DNA from: a virus
Virus record (IMG/VR): IMGVR_UViG_3300045971_000694
Span: 1-45,219 of that record
DNA: 45,219 nt
Strand: one strand, 5' to 3'
Of the stretch, positions 1-6,701 are shown piece after piece (the stretch's first letter is position 1; every line of letters begins with the position of its first letter). The position numbers and the translations under genes are program-made. Under the pieces are notes generated by a model, which was not told the DNA's origin, did not search any database, and saw only the letters and a program-made list of their open reading frames with translations.

Positions 1-102
1 GTGAATTACTCTGGAAAGTACGGCCACATTATGACCGAACTAACCAAGCATCAGCGACAGATTCTAAGTGCCCTTGAGGTTCCCATCCCTGGCGCGGCAT
101 AG
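1..102 (+). CDS. C-terminal end of an unidentified protein, possibly a transposase
   Basis: An open frame enters the window at base 1 and ends at TAG 100-102, giving 33 residues ending in ALEVPIPGAA. The short hydrophilic tail (LTKHQRQILSALEVP) is the sort of ending seen in some insertion-sequence transposases. It stops one base before the stop codon of an opposing lipoprotein gene that looks cut off. An IS element that inserted into that lipoprotein gene, with its transposase reading rightward, would explain both. No terminal inverted repeat can be shown because the rest of the element lies outside the window. The protein identity is a guess; the open frame itself is visible. Confidence 0.3.
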   Translation: MNYSGKYGHIMTELTKHQRQILSALEVPIPGAA

Positions 103-216
103 TTATAATTTTCGGGAATTTAGGTTAGTAACATTAGCAGGAGGGGATGCAGTTGACCCTCCACCACCACATGCAGTTAACGACAGAAGACATAATAAAA
201 CAATTAACTTACTCAT
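103..216 (-). pseudogene. Truncated lipoprotein (N-terminus only)
   Basis: The 37-residue frame begins MSKLIVLLCLLSLTACGGGG, a textbook lipoprotein signal peptide with lipobox LTAC and a glycine-rich tether. It ends shortly after NVTNLNSRKL. A good ribosome binding site (GGAG) lies about 7 bases upstream of the ATG. Mature lipoproteins with this kind of start usually carry a folded domain, here missing, so this is probably the 5' remnant of a surface lipoprotein broken by an insertion at its left side. It is preceded on the same strand by the structured leader at 291-380, which suggests the original gene was controlled by it. Lipoprotein start: confident. Truncation: inferred. Confidence 0.6.
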
Positions 217-290
217 TTTGATTCTCCTTTTCCCTTGATTAAGCTGACATATTAGATTTATCAGCAATATTTACTTAATGAACAATTAAT

Positions 291-380
291 AAAAAAAGCC
301 CGTACCAGAGCATACAGCTCATAGTACGGGCTTTCTGGTCCCTTCTAACAGGTCAGCAAAGTTCCCATAAAGCGTGATTC
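291..380 (-). promoter_or_regulatory. Structured leader with intrinsic terminator, riboswitch-like (copy 1)
   Basis: Read on the minus strand, the block contains ACTTTGCTGACC, a short hairpin, GGGACCAGAAAGCCC, and then a strong stem (297-305 pairing with 324-332) followed by seven U residues, an intrinsic terminator. The same order and wording recur at 2611-2695 on the plus strand, with different hairpin loops. Both copies lie upstream of genes for exported proteins. The pattern GC-N2-ACC, hairpin, GGGAC, AAGCC resembles the core of c-di-GMP-I (GEMM) riboswitches, but the usual flanking bases are not all present, so class membership is uncertain. The 217-517 gap holds this element and nothing else I can identify. 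Confidence 0.4.
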
Positions 381-517
381 AAGCATAATAAGATGGTTTT
401 AAGACCTGTGACGTATACCACTCATATTTTGTATTTTCAAGTCATAATATTACTAATGTGATTACATAGAGATACACAACCCATAGTTGTAATCTTCTGC
501 ACAAGGAAGGTGTTGCT

Positions 518-862
518 ATGGGTGATATGGTCAGCTCGGTAGATATCGGTATGAAGATCAAAGTGTTGAGGCAGCAAGCCGGTCTATCTCAAGAGAAGCT
601 GGCTGAGATGGTGGGAGTAACTTTTCAGCAGATACAGAAATATGAGAATGGTCAGACTACCCTCAATATCCTCAAGCTCCAGCATATAGCCAAAGCTCTT
701 AAGATATCAGCATCAGATTTCTTTAGCTCTGCTCCAGTTCAGTCTGTCAGGCTTACTGGTGAAGAGGATCAGTTACTACATGCTTTCAGAAGAATCAAAA
801 ATACTGAGCTTAGGGGTTGTATATTGAAACTGGTTGGTAATGTGAATAAGCGAGCCAAGTAA
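518..862 (+). CDS. XRE-family HTH transcriptional regulator
   Basis: The 114-residue protein has a classic lambda-repressor-like helix-turn-helix at residues 11-66 (IKVLRQQAGLSQEKLAEMVG ... QIQKYENG), which binds DNA as a dimer, and a short C-terminal tail without a recognisable sensor domain. The ATG at 518 follows AAGGAAGG at good spacing, which fixes the start. It stands alone between a leftward lipoprotein remnant and a leftward gene fragment whose 3' end overlaps it. No target can be read from the sequence. It could be a local regulator or part of an eroded mobile element; it is not needed by the prophage. Confidence 0.8.
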   Translation: MGDMVSSVDIGMKIKVLRQQAGLSQEKLAEMVGVTFQQIQKYENGQTTLNILKLQHIAKALKISASDFFSSAPVQSVRLTGEEDQLLHAFRRIKNTELRGCILKLVGNVNKRAK

Positions 863-1001
863 GCCTATGGTTTAGATTAACTGAATGGTACAAATTTCGT
901 ATATGTCGTTCAACATACTCATCAGGTAGTGCTGCACCAGCAACAGCCCTATTTATCCTACCAACATATTCTTCCTTTAGCTCTCCTTCTGCTACATATA
1001 G
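810..1001 (-). pseudogene. Fragment resembling the C-terminus of a gamma-glutamylcyclotransferase-like protein
   Basis: On the minus strand a 63-codon frame reads YVAEGELKEEYVGRINRAVA and then GAALPDEYVERHIRNLY. This resembles the C-terminus of gamma-glutamylcyclotransferase-like proteins, which end in a similar YxxRIxxAAxxAGLPxxYV segment. The frame is closed just upstream by TGA at 1002-1004 and has no start codon, so only a fragment survives. Its 3' end runs about 50 bases into the XRE gene on the other strand. The rest of the gap (1002-1296) has no reading frame I believe in. The coding character is fairly clear; the family name is tentative. Confidence 0.4.
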
Positions 1002-1296
1002 TCATCAATTTGATATTTGGTTTGAAGGTCTGATATGGAGTGTTCATTTATAAATATAGTTGATATTTCAAGCAATTGGAAATTGGGTGTCTGTACTAAT
1101 TACGTTTTATTGTTGAATTCTGTCAAAATATAGGTTTGTGACACAAAATTTACCTGTACTTAACCGGAATGTCATAAATTAATGTTATAGATATCAGATA
1201 TAATGCTTCCAAATCAAATATTAACCAAAAACATGTACTGTCACAGCGAAGACTTACACAGATTATTTTGAATATATAAATAAAAACGGAAATTTT

Positions 1297-2595
1297 ATGA
1301 AAATCAAAACATTGTTTATCATTATGTTATTTACTCTTGTGATTACCATTCTCGGATGCGGGGGAAGTGGAAACATCTCAGCTACTGCTCCGAATTCTAG
1401 CTCGACGACCGCTTCCGTGCTTTCTTCGCCATCTTCAGTTGCAGCTGTCGTTGGCAACGGTTCAGCCACATTAAGCTGGAAGTCTATAGATGGCGCGTCA
1501 AGCTACAACATATATCAAGGCACAACAAGTGGCGTTACCAAGACCAATGGCACAAAGATAGGTAATTGTGCCACCAACTCGTACACAGTAACAAGGCTTA
1601 CCAACGAGACCGCCTATTATTTTGTAGTAACAGCAGTCAGTGATGCCGGCGAGAGCGGCGAATCATCACAATCAGTCGTAACTCCTAGCTCCACTCTGCC
1701 AATAGCTCCCTCTGGAGTAGTTGCGAAAGCAGGGAACGGGCAAGTCATTGTGTCTTGGAGTGCCGTAACAGGAGCCACATATAATATCTATTATTCCACT
1801 TTTATTGGGGTCACAAAGACAACTGGAACCAAAGTCTCCGGTGCTTCCAGTCCACAGACCATCGCTCACCTCAATAATGGCACTACATACCATATTATCG
1901 TGACAGCAGCTAACTCTAACGGTGAGGGCGATGAATCATCCCAAATCGATGTAATGCCTGCTGATCCAAACGCAGTGTCAATTACTGCGTCAGTAGCTAA
2001 TACTTCTCAGGGCGGAATAAAAATTCAGCATGACATTATCAGCAGCATAATCCTTTGTGGCGATACATACACTTCAAATCCGGTTACTGCACAACTGCCA
2101 ATGTCTACTGGTAGCGTCTATGCTGAATTTATCGCTACGCCAGGATATACTTTAGAAAGCATCACTGACAATGGCATTCCAAGAACCGATTTTTGGTTTG
2201 AGGGTTGGAATCTTACACCACGATTCACAATAGCAGACACTCCAATTGATCCAACCCAGAGATGGAATGCCTTTATTAAAAATAATCACACAATAGTAGC
2301 CAAATTTAGAACTTTATATCAAATCAATGCTTCTGTAACAAGCACTACTGGCGGCTCTATTACTATCGGATATAATAGGTATAGCATAAATTATGGAACT
2401 CATACTGATGCTGTGTTTGGATTACCAATTACAGTTTATGTCACTCCTCCATCTGGATATGTTGTAGATAAATTGCTTGACAATGGAGTTGAAGTAACTG
2501 GTTACTCATATCCACCTAACTCCAACTCCTATGATCCTTATACTTTTCAAACAAGATCAGATCATAATTTGCAAGTAAGCTTCAGGAAACAGTAA
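1297..2595 (+). CDS. Fibronectin type III lipoprotein with InlB-like C-terminal repeats
   Basis: The 432-residue protein starts with a lipoprotein signal peptide (lipobox ILGC, lipidated Cys21). Two fibronectin type III domains follow (about residues 45-130 and 135-220, each with an LSW or VSW strand and YNIYxxT). The C-terminal 205 residues contain two modules with the pattern ITxYVTPPSGYxVDKLLDNG, which resemble the bacterial InlB B-repeat fold. It should be anchored in the outer or inner membrane and exposed for adhesion or binding. The last 621 bases of coding sequence are identical to part of the next gene, and the frame stops two codons after the identity ends, so the C-terminus may be shorter than the ancestral one. 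Translation starts after a weak ACGGA site; a TATAAT lies at 1199-1204. Confidence 0.75.
   Translation: MKIKTLFIIMLFTLVITILGCGGSGNISATAPNSSSTTASVLSSPSSVAAVVGNGSATLSWKSIDGASSYNIYQGTTSGVTKTNGTKIGNCATNSYTVTRLTNETAYYFVVTAVSDAGESGESSQSVVTPSSTLPIAPSGVVAKAGNGQVIVSWSAVTGATYNIYYSTFIGVTKTTGTKVSGASSPQTIAHLNNGTTYHIIVTAANSNGEGDESSQIDVMPADPNAVSITASVANTSQGGIKIQHDIISSIILCGDTYTSNPVTAQLPMSTGSVYAEFIATPGYTLESITDNGIPRTDFWFEGWNLTPRFTIADTPIDPTQRWNAFIKNNHTIVAKFRTLYQINASVTSTTGGSITIGYNRYSINYGTHTDAVFGLPITVYVTPPSGYVVDKLLDNGVEVTGYSYPPNSNSYDPYTFQTRSDHNLQVSFRKQ
1970..2590 (+). repeat. 621-bp perfect direct repeat, copy 1
   Basis: This stretch is identical base for base, as far as I can read it, to 3024-3644, at an offset of 1054 bp. 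It codes for two InlB-like modules in the first lipoprotein. Identity stops sharply at both ends (A against G before it, A against C after it). That indicates a very recent duplication or gene conversion. Confidence 0.9.
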
Positions 2596-2610
2596 TAGAT
2601 TATTTTAACA

Positions 2611-2695
2611 CTGTGGTACTTTGCTGACCTTTCGGAGAGAGGGACCAGGAAGCCCGCATCATGAGCTTTTGCTCAAGTTGCGGGCTTTTTCGGTT
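2611..2695 (+). promoter_or_regulatory. Structured leader with intrinsic terminator, riboswitch-like (copy 2)
   Basis: The block runs ACTTTGCTGACC (2618-2629), a CCTTTC/GAGAGG hairpin, GGGACCAGGAAGCCC (2641-2655), then a long stem with arms AGCCCGCA and TGCGGGCT followed by five U residues. Copy 1 at 291-380 has the same conserved blocks with different hairpin sequences, which is the signature of an RNA structure. It lies 120 bp before the surface-protein gene at 2810. It could equally serve as the terminator of the lipoprotein gene ending at 2595. A GEMM-like c-di-GMP riboswitch is my best guess for its class. Confidence 0.45.
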
Positions 2696-2809
2696 TCTTC
2701 TTCAATACAAAGCGAAATCAAACTCAGAACAAATAGATTCGGTGGTTTTACTATGTGTGACGCTCTTGGCGTCCTACAATATCATGGGTGAATAAAGGGG
2801 GACGTTGAG

Positions 2810-3997
2810 ATGAAAAGTCTAATGCTTCGAGGCAATATGTTTCTGCTTACTTTGGTGATCATGTCAGTCGATTGCAGCACAGCACTTGCTAGCATATTGC
2901 TATCAGTTAGGAAAATTTTTGTTGGTGACTTTCACACAGTTTGGAGTCTCAGATGTATAAATCGCCTATGTATTGCTGTGGTTGTTCTGTTAGTCTTTCC
3001 AATAACTCAGGCGCAAGCTGTAGACGCAGTGTCAATTACTGCGTCAGTAGCTAATACTTCTCAGGGCGGAATAAAAATTCAGCATGACATTATCAGCAGC
3101 ATAATCCTTTGTGGCGATACATACACTTCAAATCCGGTTACTGCACAACTGCCAATGTCTACTGGTAGCGTCTATGCTGAATTTATCGCTACGCCAGGAT
3201 ATACTTTAGAAAGCATCACTGACAATGGCATTCCAAGAACCGATTTTTGGTTTGAGGGTTGGAATCTTACACCACGATTCACAATAGCAGACACTCCAAT
3301 TGATCCAACCCAGAGATGGAATGCCTTTATTAAAAATAATCACACAATAGTAGCCAAATTTAGAACTTTATATCAAATCAATGCTTCTGTAACAAGCACT
3401 ACTGGCGGCTCTATTACTATCGGATATAATAGGTATAGCATAAATTATGGAACTCATACTGATGCTGTGTTTGGATTACCAATTACAGTTTATGTCACTC
3501 CTCCATCTGGATATGTTGTAGATAAATTGCTTGACAATGGAGTTGAAGTAACTGGTTACTCATATCCACCTAACTCCAACTCCTATGATCCTTATACTTT
3601 TCAAACAAGATCAGATCATAATTTGCAAGTAAGCTTCAGGAAACCAACTATTATTTCAACTGTTGTTGGTTCAGGCGGAACAATTACACCGTCAGGTACT
3701 ACATCGCCAGATTCTGGTAGTAACACAACCTTTGTGATGGCACCAGAATATGGTTATTACTTAGCTAGTCTTTCTGATAATGGAAATACAGTCAATGTGA
3801 GCCCTCAACAAAATTCACCCGGAATATACACTTACACATTAACGGCTGGCTCGGACCATATAATTAATGCATATTTTTCATTAGGTACAGGCACCCCAGT
3901 AGCTGTTCCAGGCTTGACTCCACCAGTAATATTTCTTTTGGTAGCAGGTTTAAGCGGTATTCTTTATTGGCAAAGTAGGAAGCGCAGGGTTAGTTAA
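2810..3997 (+). CDS. Secreted surface protein with InlB-like repeats and C-terminal sorting signal
   Basis: The 395-residue protein has three InlB-like modules (about residues 75-180, 185-275 and 280-360). The first two are identical to the C-terminus of the upstream lipoprotein. The last 30 residues form a tripartite sorting signal: VPGLTPP, a hydrophobic helix, then SRKRR. This resembles PEP-CTERM or IPTL-CTERM tails that are processed by exosortase-type enzymes. The N-terminus is odd. There are two signal-like hydrophobic segments (residues 10-29 ending in ALA and 53-66 ending in QAQA), as if a second signal peptide had been added by the recombination that copied the repeat. The ATG at 2810 follows a GGGGGACG site. 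The structured leader at 2611-2695 probably controls it. Confidence 0.65.
   Translation: MKSLMLRGNMFLLTLVIMSVDCSTALASILLSVRKIFVGDFHTVWSLRCINRLCIAVVVLLVFPITQAQAVDAVSITASVANTSQGGIKIQHDIISSIILCGDTYTSNPVTAQLPMSTGSVYAEFIATPGYTLESITDNGIPRTDFWFEGWNLTPRFTIADTPIDPTQRWNAFIKNNHTIVAKFRTLYQINASVTSTTGGSITIGYNRYSINYGTHTDAVFGLPITVYVTPPSGYVVDKLLDNGVEVTGYSYPPNSNSYDPYTFQTRSDHNLQVSFRKPTIISTVVGSGGTITPSGTTSPDSGSNTTFVMAPEYGYYLASLSDNGNTVNVSPQQNSPGIYTYTLTAGSDHIINAYFSLGTGTPVAVPGLTPPVIFLLVAGLSGILYWQSRKRRVS
3024..3644 (+). repeat. 621-bp perfect direct repeat, copy 2
   Basis: This is the second copy of the block at 1970-2590. It starts just after the second signal-like segment of the surface protein and continues in the same reading frame as in the lipoprotein, so both proteins carry the same 206-residue segment. 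Confidence 0.9.
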
Positions 3998-4019
3998 GAG
4001 TAAAATTTTTCATATTTAA

Positions 4020-4104
4020 TCTCTGCGGGTAAATTTCCCGCCCCTTTGGACGATTCAAATATAAACCATGATTACTGATACCCCGCTGCTTGCGGCGGGG
4101 TGAT
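4020..4104. repeat. Palindromic interspersed repeat (REP or MITE type)
   Basis: Two hairpins lie in this stretch: GCGGG-TAAATT-TCCCGC near 4024-4040, and the stem 4081-4100 (CCCCGC...GCGGGG, nine pairs with one wobble). The arrangement resembles the hairpin ends associated with IS200/IS605-like elements and REP sequences. It follows the surface-protein gene directly and abuts the stop of the minus-strand gene at 4105. No U-run follows on the plus strand, so a terminator role there is doubtful. Confidence 0.5.
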
Positions 4105-4278
4105 TCATTCAAAAGGTATCTCTTCGCACCACATCTGACTCCATGCTCTCGCTTGGGCTTCTGGTAGCAGATACCCTTTCTTTCTGTACTGGTGAACAAG
4201 ATATCCGAACCTCTGCTTCTGTTCTGGTAGCAGGTCATTGTAATCTGGCTTTTCTGGAGTGCAGCATATAGAGATCAA
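4105..4278 (-). CDS. Small hypothetical protein (57 aa)
   Basis: The frame reads TPEKPDYNDLLPEQKQRFGY and continues with LVHQYRKKGYLLPEAQARAW before ending MWCEEIPFE. It is amphipathic, rich in Pro, Tyr and charged residues, and protein-like over its whole length. The only available start is TTG at 4276-4278, preceded by GAGGTAA at suitable spacing; the frame is closed upstream by a TGA, so it may be the end of a longer, broken gene. It faces the same way as the genes at the far right of the window. They may have formed one unit before the prophage inserted. I do not recognise the family. Confidence 0.5.
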   Translation of the reverse strand: MISICCTPEKPDYNDLLPEQKQRFGYLVHQYRKKGYLLPEAQARAWSQMWCEEIPFE

Positions 4279-4810
4279 GCTATTACCTCATGTGTATATA
4301 TGATTCTAGTGGACCATACACCAGCATATCGACAGCATATGTCTTTTACTGAAAAATAGCAATTTCGGTACTATTGATTATTTCAATTATCCGTTACGGA
4401 AGCTATGCCTGAAAAAAAGCTGCAATCTGCAAAAGATACCTCTGAAATTTACTGTTTGAAAAATAAAGAAAAATTGCACTAAATTTCTGAATTAAACCGA
4501 GAGTTTAGCGGCAATCCTACTGCTTTATATACTCCAGCGCCTTGTTCCTAGTTCGTATAATTCCATAGCACTATTAGTACTATAGTCACAGCCTCCCTAG
4601 GCTGTTCTAGCTCTATGTTAATCCTTAATTAACTCTAGGGCACTGTCATAATAAGTATGTGAAAAGCACTATAATGTGATTGGAGATGGTTAGCGGATGC
4701 CCTTCAGGAGGGTTTCAGGAGGCACGTTTTCAAAGTTGTTTTGATTGAACAAAGTAGGGTGATGAGGGGTGATAATTCACTCCTCTTTTTTTATTCACCG
4801 GGCCCCTTTT
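4279..4810. other. Gene-free left junction with candidate transposase-binding sites
   Basis: This AT-rich stretch of about 530 bases holds no convincing gene. It contains a 6-bp inverted repeat (CAGCCT/AGGCTG near 4591-4606), repeated AGCACTAT words, ATGGTTAG at 4686-4693 and TCAAAGTTGTTTTGAT at 4730-4745. The last two have counterparts at the right end (ATGGTTAA three times with one variant, and TCAAAGATGTTTTGAC at 44190-44205). Such repeats are expected for MuA-type end-binding sites, so the prophage end lies somewhere in this interval, before the repressor gene. Confidence 0.4.
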
Positions 4811-5155
4811 TTAATTCCCATTTCCCTTTTGTTTCTTCCCCCCCGGATCAAGCACCGCCAGTACCCCGCGCACCGCTGCCAGCTTCGTTTCATCCCCTTC
4901 CGCCTCAATCCTTCTCAGCAGCCTCACCAGGTCGCTTTCCGCCGCTTTCGCCGGTTCGTTCCCTTCACCGGTTAGTAGCCACCTCGGATCAATATCCGTA
5001 TGCCGAACTATTTTTGCTAAAGTATCTGCAGATGGCTTTGTTTTTCCGTTTTCAATGTCAGAAAGAGACCCTTGTGAAACACCGATAATCCCCGCTAAGC
5101 CGGCAACTTTAAGGCTTTTGCCCTCCCTGTATGATTTAATTCTCACTCCGATCAT
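4811..5155 (-). CDS. Prophage repressor, XRE-family HTH (Mu c analogue)
   Basis: Starting at ATG 5153-5155, the 114-residue protein has an N-terminal helix-turn-helix (residues 5-60, with VAGLAGIIGVSQGSLSDIE) and the motif DPRWLLTGEG common in phage repressors. The C-terminal half is charged and helical, without a LexA-type protease domain. It is the leftmost prophage gene and is transcribed leftward, the position of the Mu c repressor. Its promoter overlaps the early promoter, and CATAGGGATATT lies right at its start codon, suggesting autoregulation. An upstream in-frame start at 5191 exists but would run through the promoter, so I reject it. Confidence 0.85.
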   Translation of the reverse strand: MIGVRIKSYREGKSLKVAGLAGIIGVSQGSLSDIENGKTKPSADTLAKIVRHTDIDPRWLLTGEGNEPAKAAESDLVRLLRRIEAEGDETKLAAVRGVLAVLDPGGKKQKGNGN

Positions 5156-5156
5156 A

Positions 5157-5213
5157 AAAATATCCCTATGACGATAATTTATACTTGACAAAATATCCGT
5201 ATGCCAATATCTT
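5157..5213. promoter_or_regulatory. Overlapping divergent promoters with repeated operators
   Basis: Rightward: TTGACA (5185-5190), a 17-base spacer and TATCTT (5208-5213) make a strong early promoter. Leftward: TTGGCA (complement of 5202-5207), 18 bases and TATAAA (complement of 5178-5183) serve the repressor. On the minus strand the motif CATACGGATATTTT (5190-5203) fills the early promoter spacer, and CATAGGGATATTTT (5157-5170) lies 33 bp away, three helical turns. These direct repeats are the likely repressor and Ner operators. Confidence 0.6.
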
Positions 5214-5280
5214 CACCATCAGTTAGCACAGCACCGCGAAGCATAAAACTAACGAGATAACCTAAAAAAAGGAGGCCACT

Positions 5281-5499
5281 GTGACCCTAAAAAAAAGCAA
5301 ATTGAACATCAGGCGTAAAGCCGAGGCGGCCAACTGCATGGCCTTGTTAGTTGATGCGTTTACCAATGATCCGACTGAGCGTCAGGACATTATGATTCTC
5401 GCCCTCATGCAAATTTTGGGTAGTGGCGCCATGTTAACCATTGGAACCCAGGATTTAAAAAAAGGAGGTCACACATGTTATCGATACAGCCATCAATAG
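5281..5499 (+). CDS. Early prophage protein of unknown function (72 aa)
   Basis: This is the first gene after the early promoter. The GTG start at 5281 follows AAAAGGAGG at ideal spacing. The protein has a basic N-terminus (KKSKLNIRRKAEAAN), a helical centre with the hydrophobic stretch DIMILALMQILGSGAMLTIG, and a basic tail. No HTH is apparent, so it is not obviously Ner although it occupies the ner position. Its stop overlaps the stop of the minus-strand gene at 5493. The next good plus-strand ribosome binding site (5461-5467) lies inside its 3' end. Confidence 0.6.
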   Translation: MTLKKSKLNIRRKAEAANCMALLVDAFTNDPTERQDIMILALMQILGSGAMLTIGTQDLKKGGHTCYRYSHQ

Positions 5500-5516
5500 C
5501 CGTAAGTAATGCTTGA
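5475..5516 (+). CDS. 13-codon mini-ORF behind a strong ribosome binding site
   Basis: AAAGGAGG at 5461-5468 is followed by ATG 5475 and 13 codons (MLSIQPSIAVSNA) before TGA 5514-5516. Such a strong site in a phage early operon normally starts a real gene. Here the frame runs out just inside the minus-strand gene 5493-6002. It may be the stump of a gene displaced when that opposite-strand cassette was inserted, or a short leader peptide. Confidence 0.3.
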   Translation: MLSIQPSIAVSNA

Positions 5517-6002
5517 CCGCCGCGCCCCGGTGGAAACGACATCAATAGAAATCTGTGCCTTGTTTACGTGATCAACAACCGGCGAGCCACAGGAGGAACA
5601 ACGATAATGAGTCCCCGTATGATCCTGAGAAAAGCGCTGCATGTATCCTTTCTTGCCCTGCTCATAACAGTTCGCACACAGGTAGTGATTCGGGGTGGCA
5701 ACCTGTTCATCAAGATCGCCCACGCCGGGATTAAATTTGTAAACAAGCACACCCGGAGCCAGTTCGTGAAGAACATAACAAGCTCTCTCCAGCTCAAACT
5801 GTGCATGTTTGTCGCACTCAATCTTCAACAGGCGATTTTCCTCTATCAACTCGAGAGTCGATATTTTTATATCGATCAGTTTTGCAAGAAGTTCGTCGAT
5901 CCGTTCTTGTTTATCAGAAAGTGAAATGGCCTCTTTGGCCTTGGTACCAATATCAATCGCATGTTTGATGCCGGAAAGCACGGCAACTGTTTCAACAATC
6001 AT
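5493..6002 (-). CDS. Zinc-ribbon coiled-coil protein, minus-strand cassette gene
   Basis: The 169-residue protein has an N-terminal helix (residues 1-30), a coiled coil (about 28-80), and a C-terminal zinc ribbon with Cys109, Cys112, Cys135 and Cys138 (CANCYEQGKKG ... YRCSSCG). The same architecture is common in uncharacterised prophage proteins of enterobacteria and others. ATG at 6000-6002 after GGGGGG is preferred; GTG at 6014 is an alternative. It points against the early operon and overlaps the plus-strand gene end at 5499, as expected for a moron expressed from its own promoter in the lysogen. A TTGACG with 17-bp spacing lies upstream (complement of 6056-6061). Function unknown; superinfection control is only a hypothesis. 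Confidence 0.75.
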   Translation of the reverse strand: MIVETVAVLSGIKHAIDIGTKAKEAISLSDKQERIDELLAKLIDIKISTLELIEENRLLKIECDKHAQFELERACYVLHELAPGVLVYKFNPGVGDLDEQVATPNHYLCANCYEQGKKGYMQRFSQDHTGTHYRCSSCGSPVVDHVNKAQISIDVVSTGARRSSITYGY

Positions 6003-6034
6003 ACAACCCCCCACGGGAGAAAAGGAGAACTCAG

Positions 6035-6277
6035 ATGAGAATAACCCCGGAACAACGTCAAAAAGCCAACATCATTCGTGGCGAAATGACCAAACATGGC
6101 GTCACCAATCGGCGCATAGCCCAGCTCTGCCAGGTACACCCCAACTATATATACCTGGTGTTGATTGGCGAGCGCACCGGCTATGAAAACATCCGCCCGA
6201 TTATCGCGAGGGAATGTAACACCAGCGTGGCCGAACTCTGGCCCGACACACCATCACAATATTTGGAGGCAGCATGA
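6035..6277 (+). CDS. Ner-like HTH regulator
   Basis: The 80-residue protein contains one helix-turn-helix (residues 17-55: MTKHGVTNRRIAQLCQVHPN then YIYLVLIGERTGY). This matches the small Ner/Nlp and BcepMu gp16-type regulators of transposable phages. By analogy with Mu Ner it should bind near the early promoters and turn down repressor and transposase transcription. AAGGAG lies 8 bases before the ATG. The stop overlaps the next start (ATGA), so it is translationally coupled to the gene at 6274. Confidence 0.65.
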   Translation: MRITPEQRQKANIIRGEMTKHGVTNRRIAQLCQVHPNYIYLVLIGERTGYENIRPIIARECNTSVAELWPDTPSQYLEAA

Positions 6278-6486
6278 ACACACCAGCATTTGAACACCGC
6301 ACAATAGACCGGCGCGGCCGGATCAGCTTTAGAGGGCAGCTCTATCAGGTGCCCGATGCCTTGATGAAATATGGCCAGGTGCCGCTGGTGGCCGCCACTG
6401 ATAGCGGCATTATGATCACCGTGGGCAGATACGCCACATTGCACCTGACACCACTACCACCCGCACAGCACCAGGAGGCAGCATGA
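6274..6486 (+). CDS. Small protein related to the transposase C-terminal beta-barrel
   Basis: Residues 11-53 (RRGRISFRGQLYQVPDAL ... GIMITVGRYATLHL) align with residues 360-405 of the prophage transposase (RISFEGKDFNLKH ... GIITVGHDNHLYE). That part of MuA-type enzymes is a small beta-barrel domain. So this 70-residue protein looks like a free-standing copy of that domain. Start and stop both overlap neighbours by ATGA, within an early operon of Ner-like regulators. It might modulate transposase or simply be a relic. The similarity is visible by eye but short. Confidence 0.55.
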   Translation: MNTPAFEHRTIDRRGRISFRGQLYQVPDALMKYGQVPLVAATDSGIMITVGRYATLHLTPLPPAQHQEAA

Positions 6487-6701
6487 ACATGAATACATGG
6501 TTCACTATCGATCAACACACCTTGCGGACGCTTCCAGATCCAGCCGTGCTGCAGCAGCTTCTGCAGCCTGTCGATCCGCAGTCATTGAAAGAAAAACTGC
6601 GCGCCACGTATCCCGCAGCCCAGGAGAAAGCTCTTGACGCCGCAGTACAGCACTATCCGTATTCCATGCCCGTGCATAGTGCATCCAGCGCGAGGCCATA
6701 A
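6483..6701 (+). CDS. Small protein related to the transposase pre-barrel segment
   Basis: Residues 5-27 (TWFTIDQHTLRTLPDPAVLQ and on) match transposase residues 326-348 (CWLTITQEQLRILPERAVLQ and on). This is the segment immediately before the beta-barrel in the full enzyme. The protein is 72 residues, starts at ATGA overlapping the previous gene and has AGGAGG 5 bases upstream. Its 3' two thirds lie opposite the minus-strand gene 6505-6933, and the last residues (SASSARP) look less natural, so the true gene may have been truncated by that cassette. Confidence 0.45.
   Translation: MNMNTWFTIDQHTLRTLPDPAVLQQLLQPVDPQSLKEKLRATYPAAQEKALDAAVQHYPYSMPVHSASSARP

Noticed and set aside
3990-4238. Minus-strand ORF of 82 codons after the surface-protein gene
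   Set aside because: Its middle and C-terminal part is a translation of the palindromic repeat, and another minus-strand frame (4105-4278) over the same bases looks more protein-like.
4990-5003. Third CATACGGATATT site inside the repressor gene
   Set aside because: It matches the operator over 12-13 bases but encodes the conserved HTDIDPRW residues, so it may be coincidence; not listed as an operator.
4741-5088. Plus-strand ORFs at the left end of the prophage
   Set aside because: They are proline- and serine-rich mirror translations of the repressor gene and lack a ribosome binding site.
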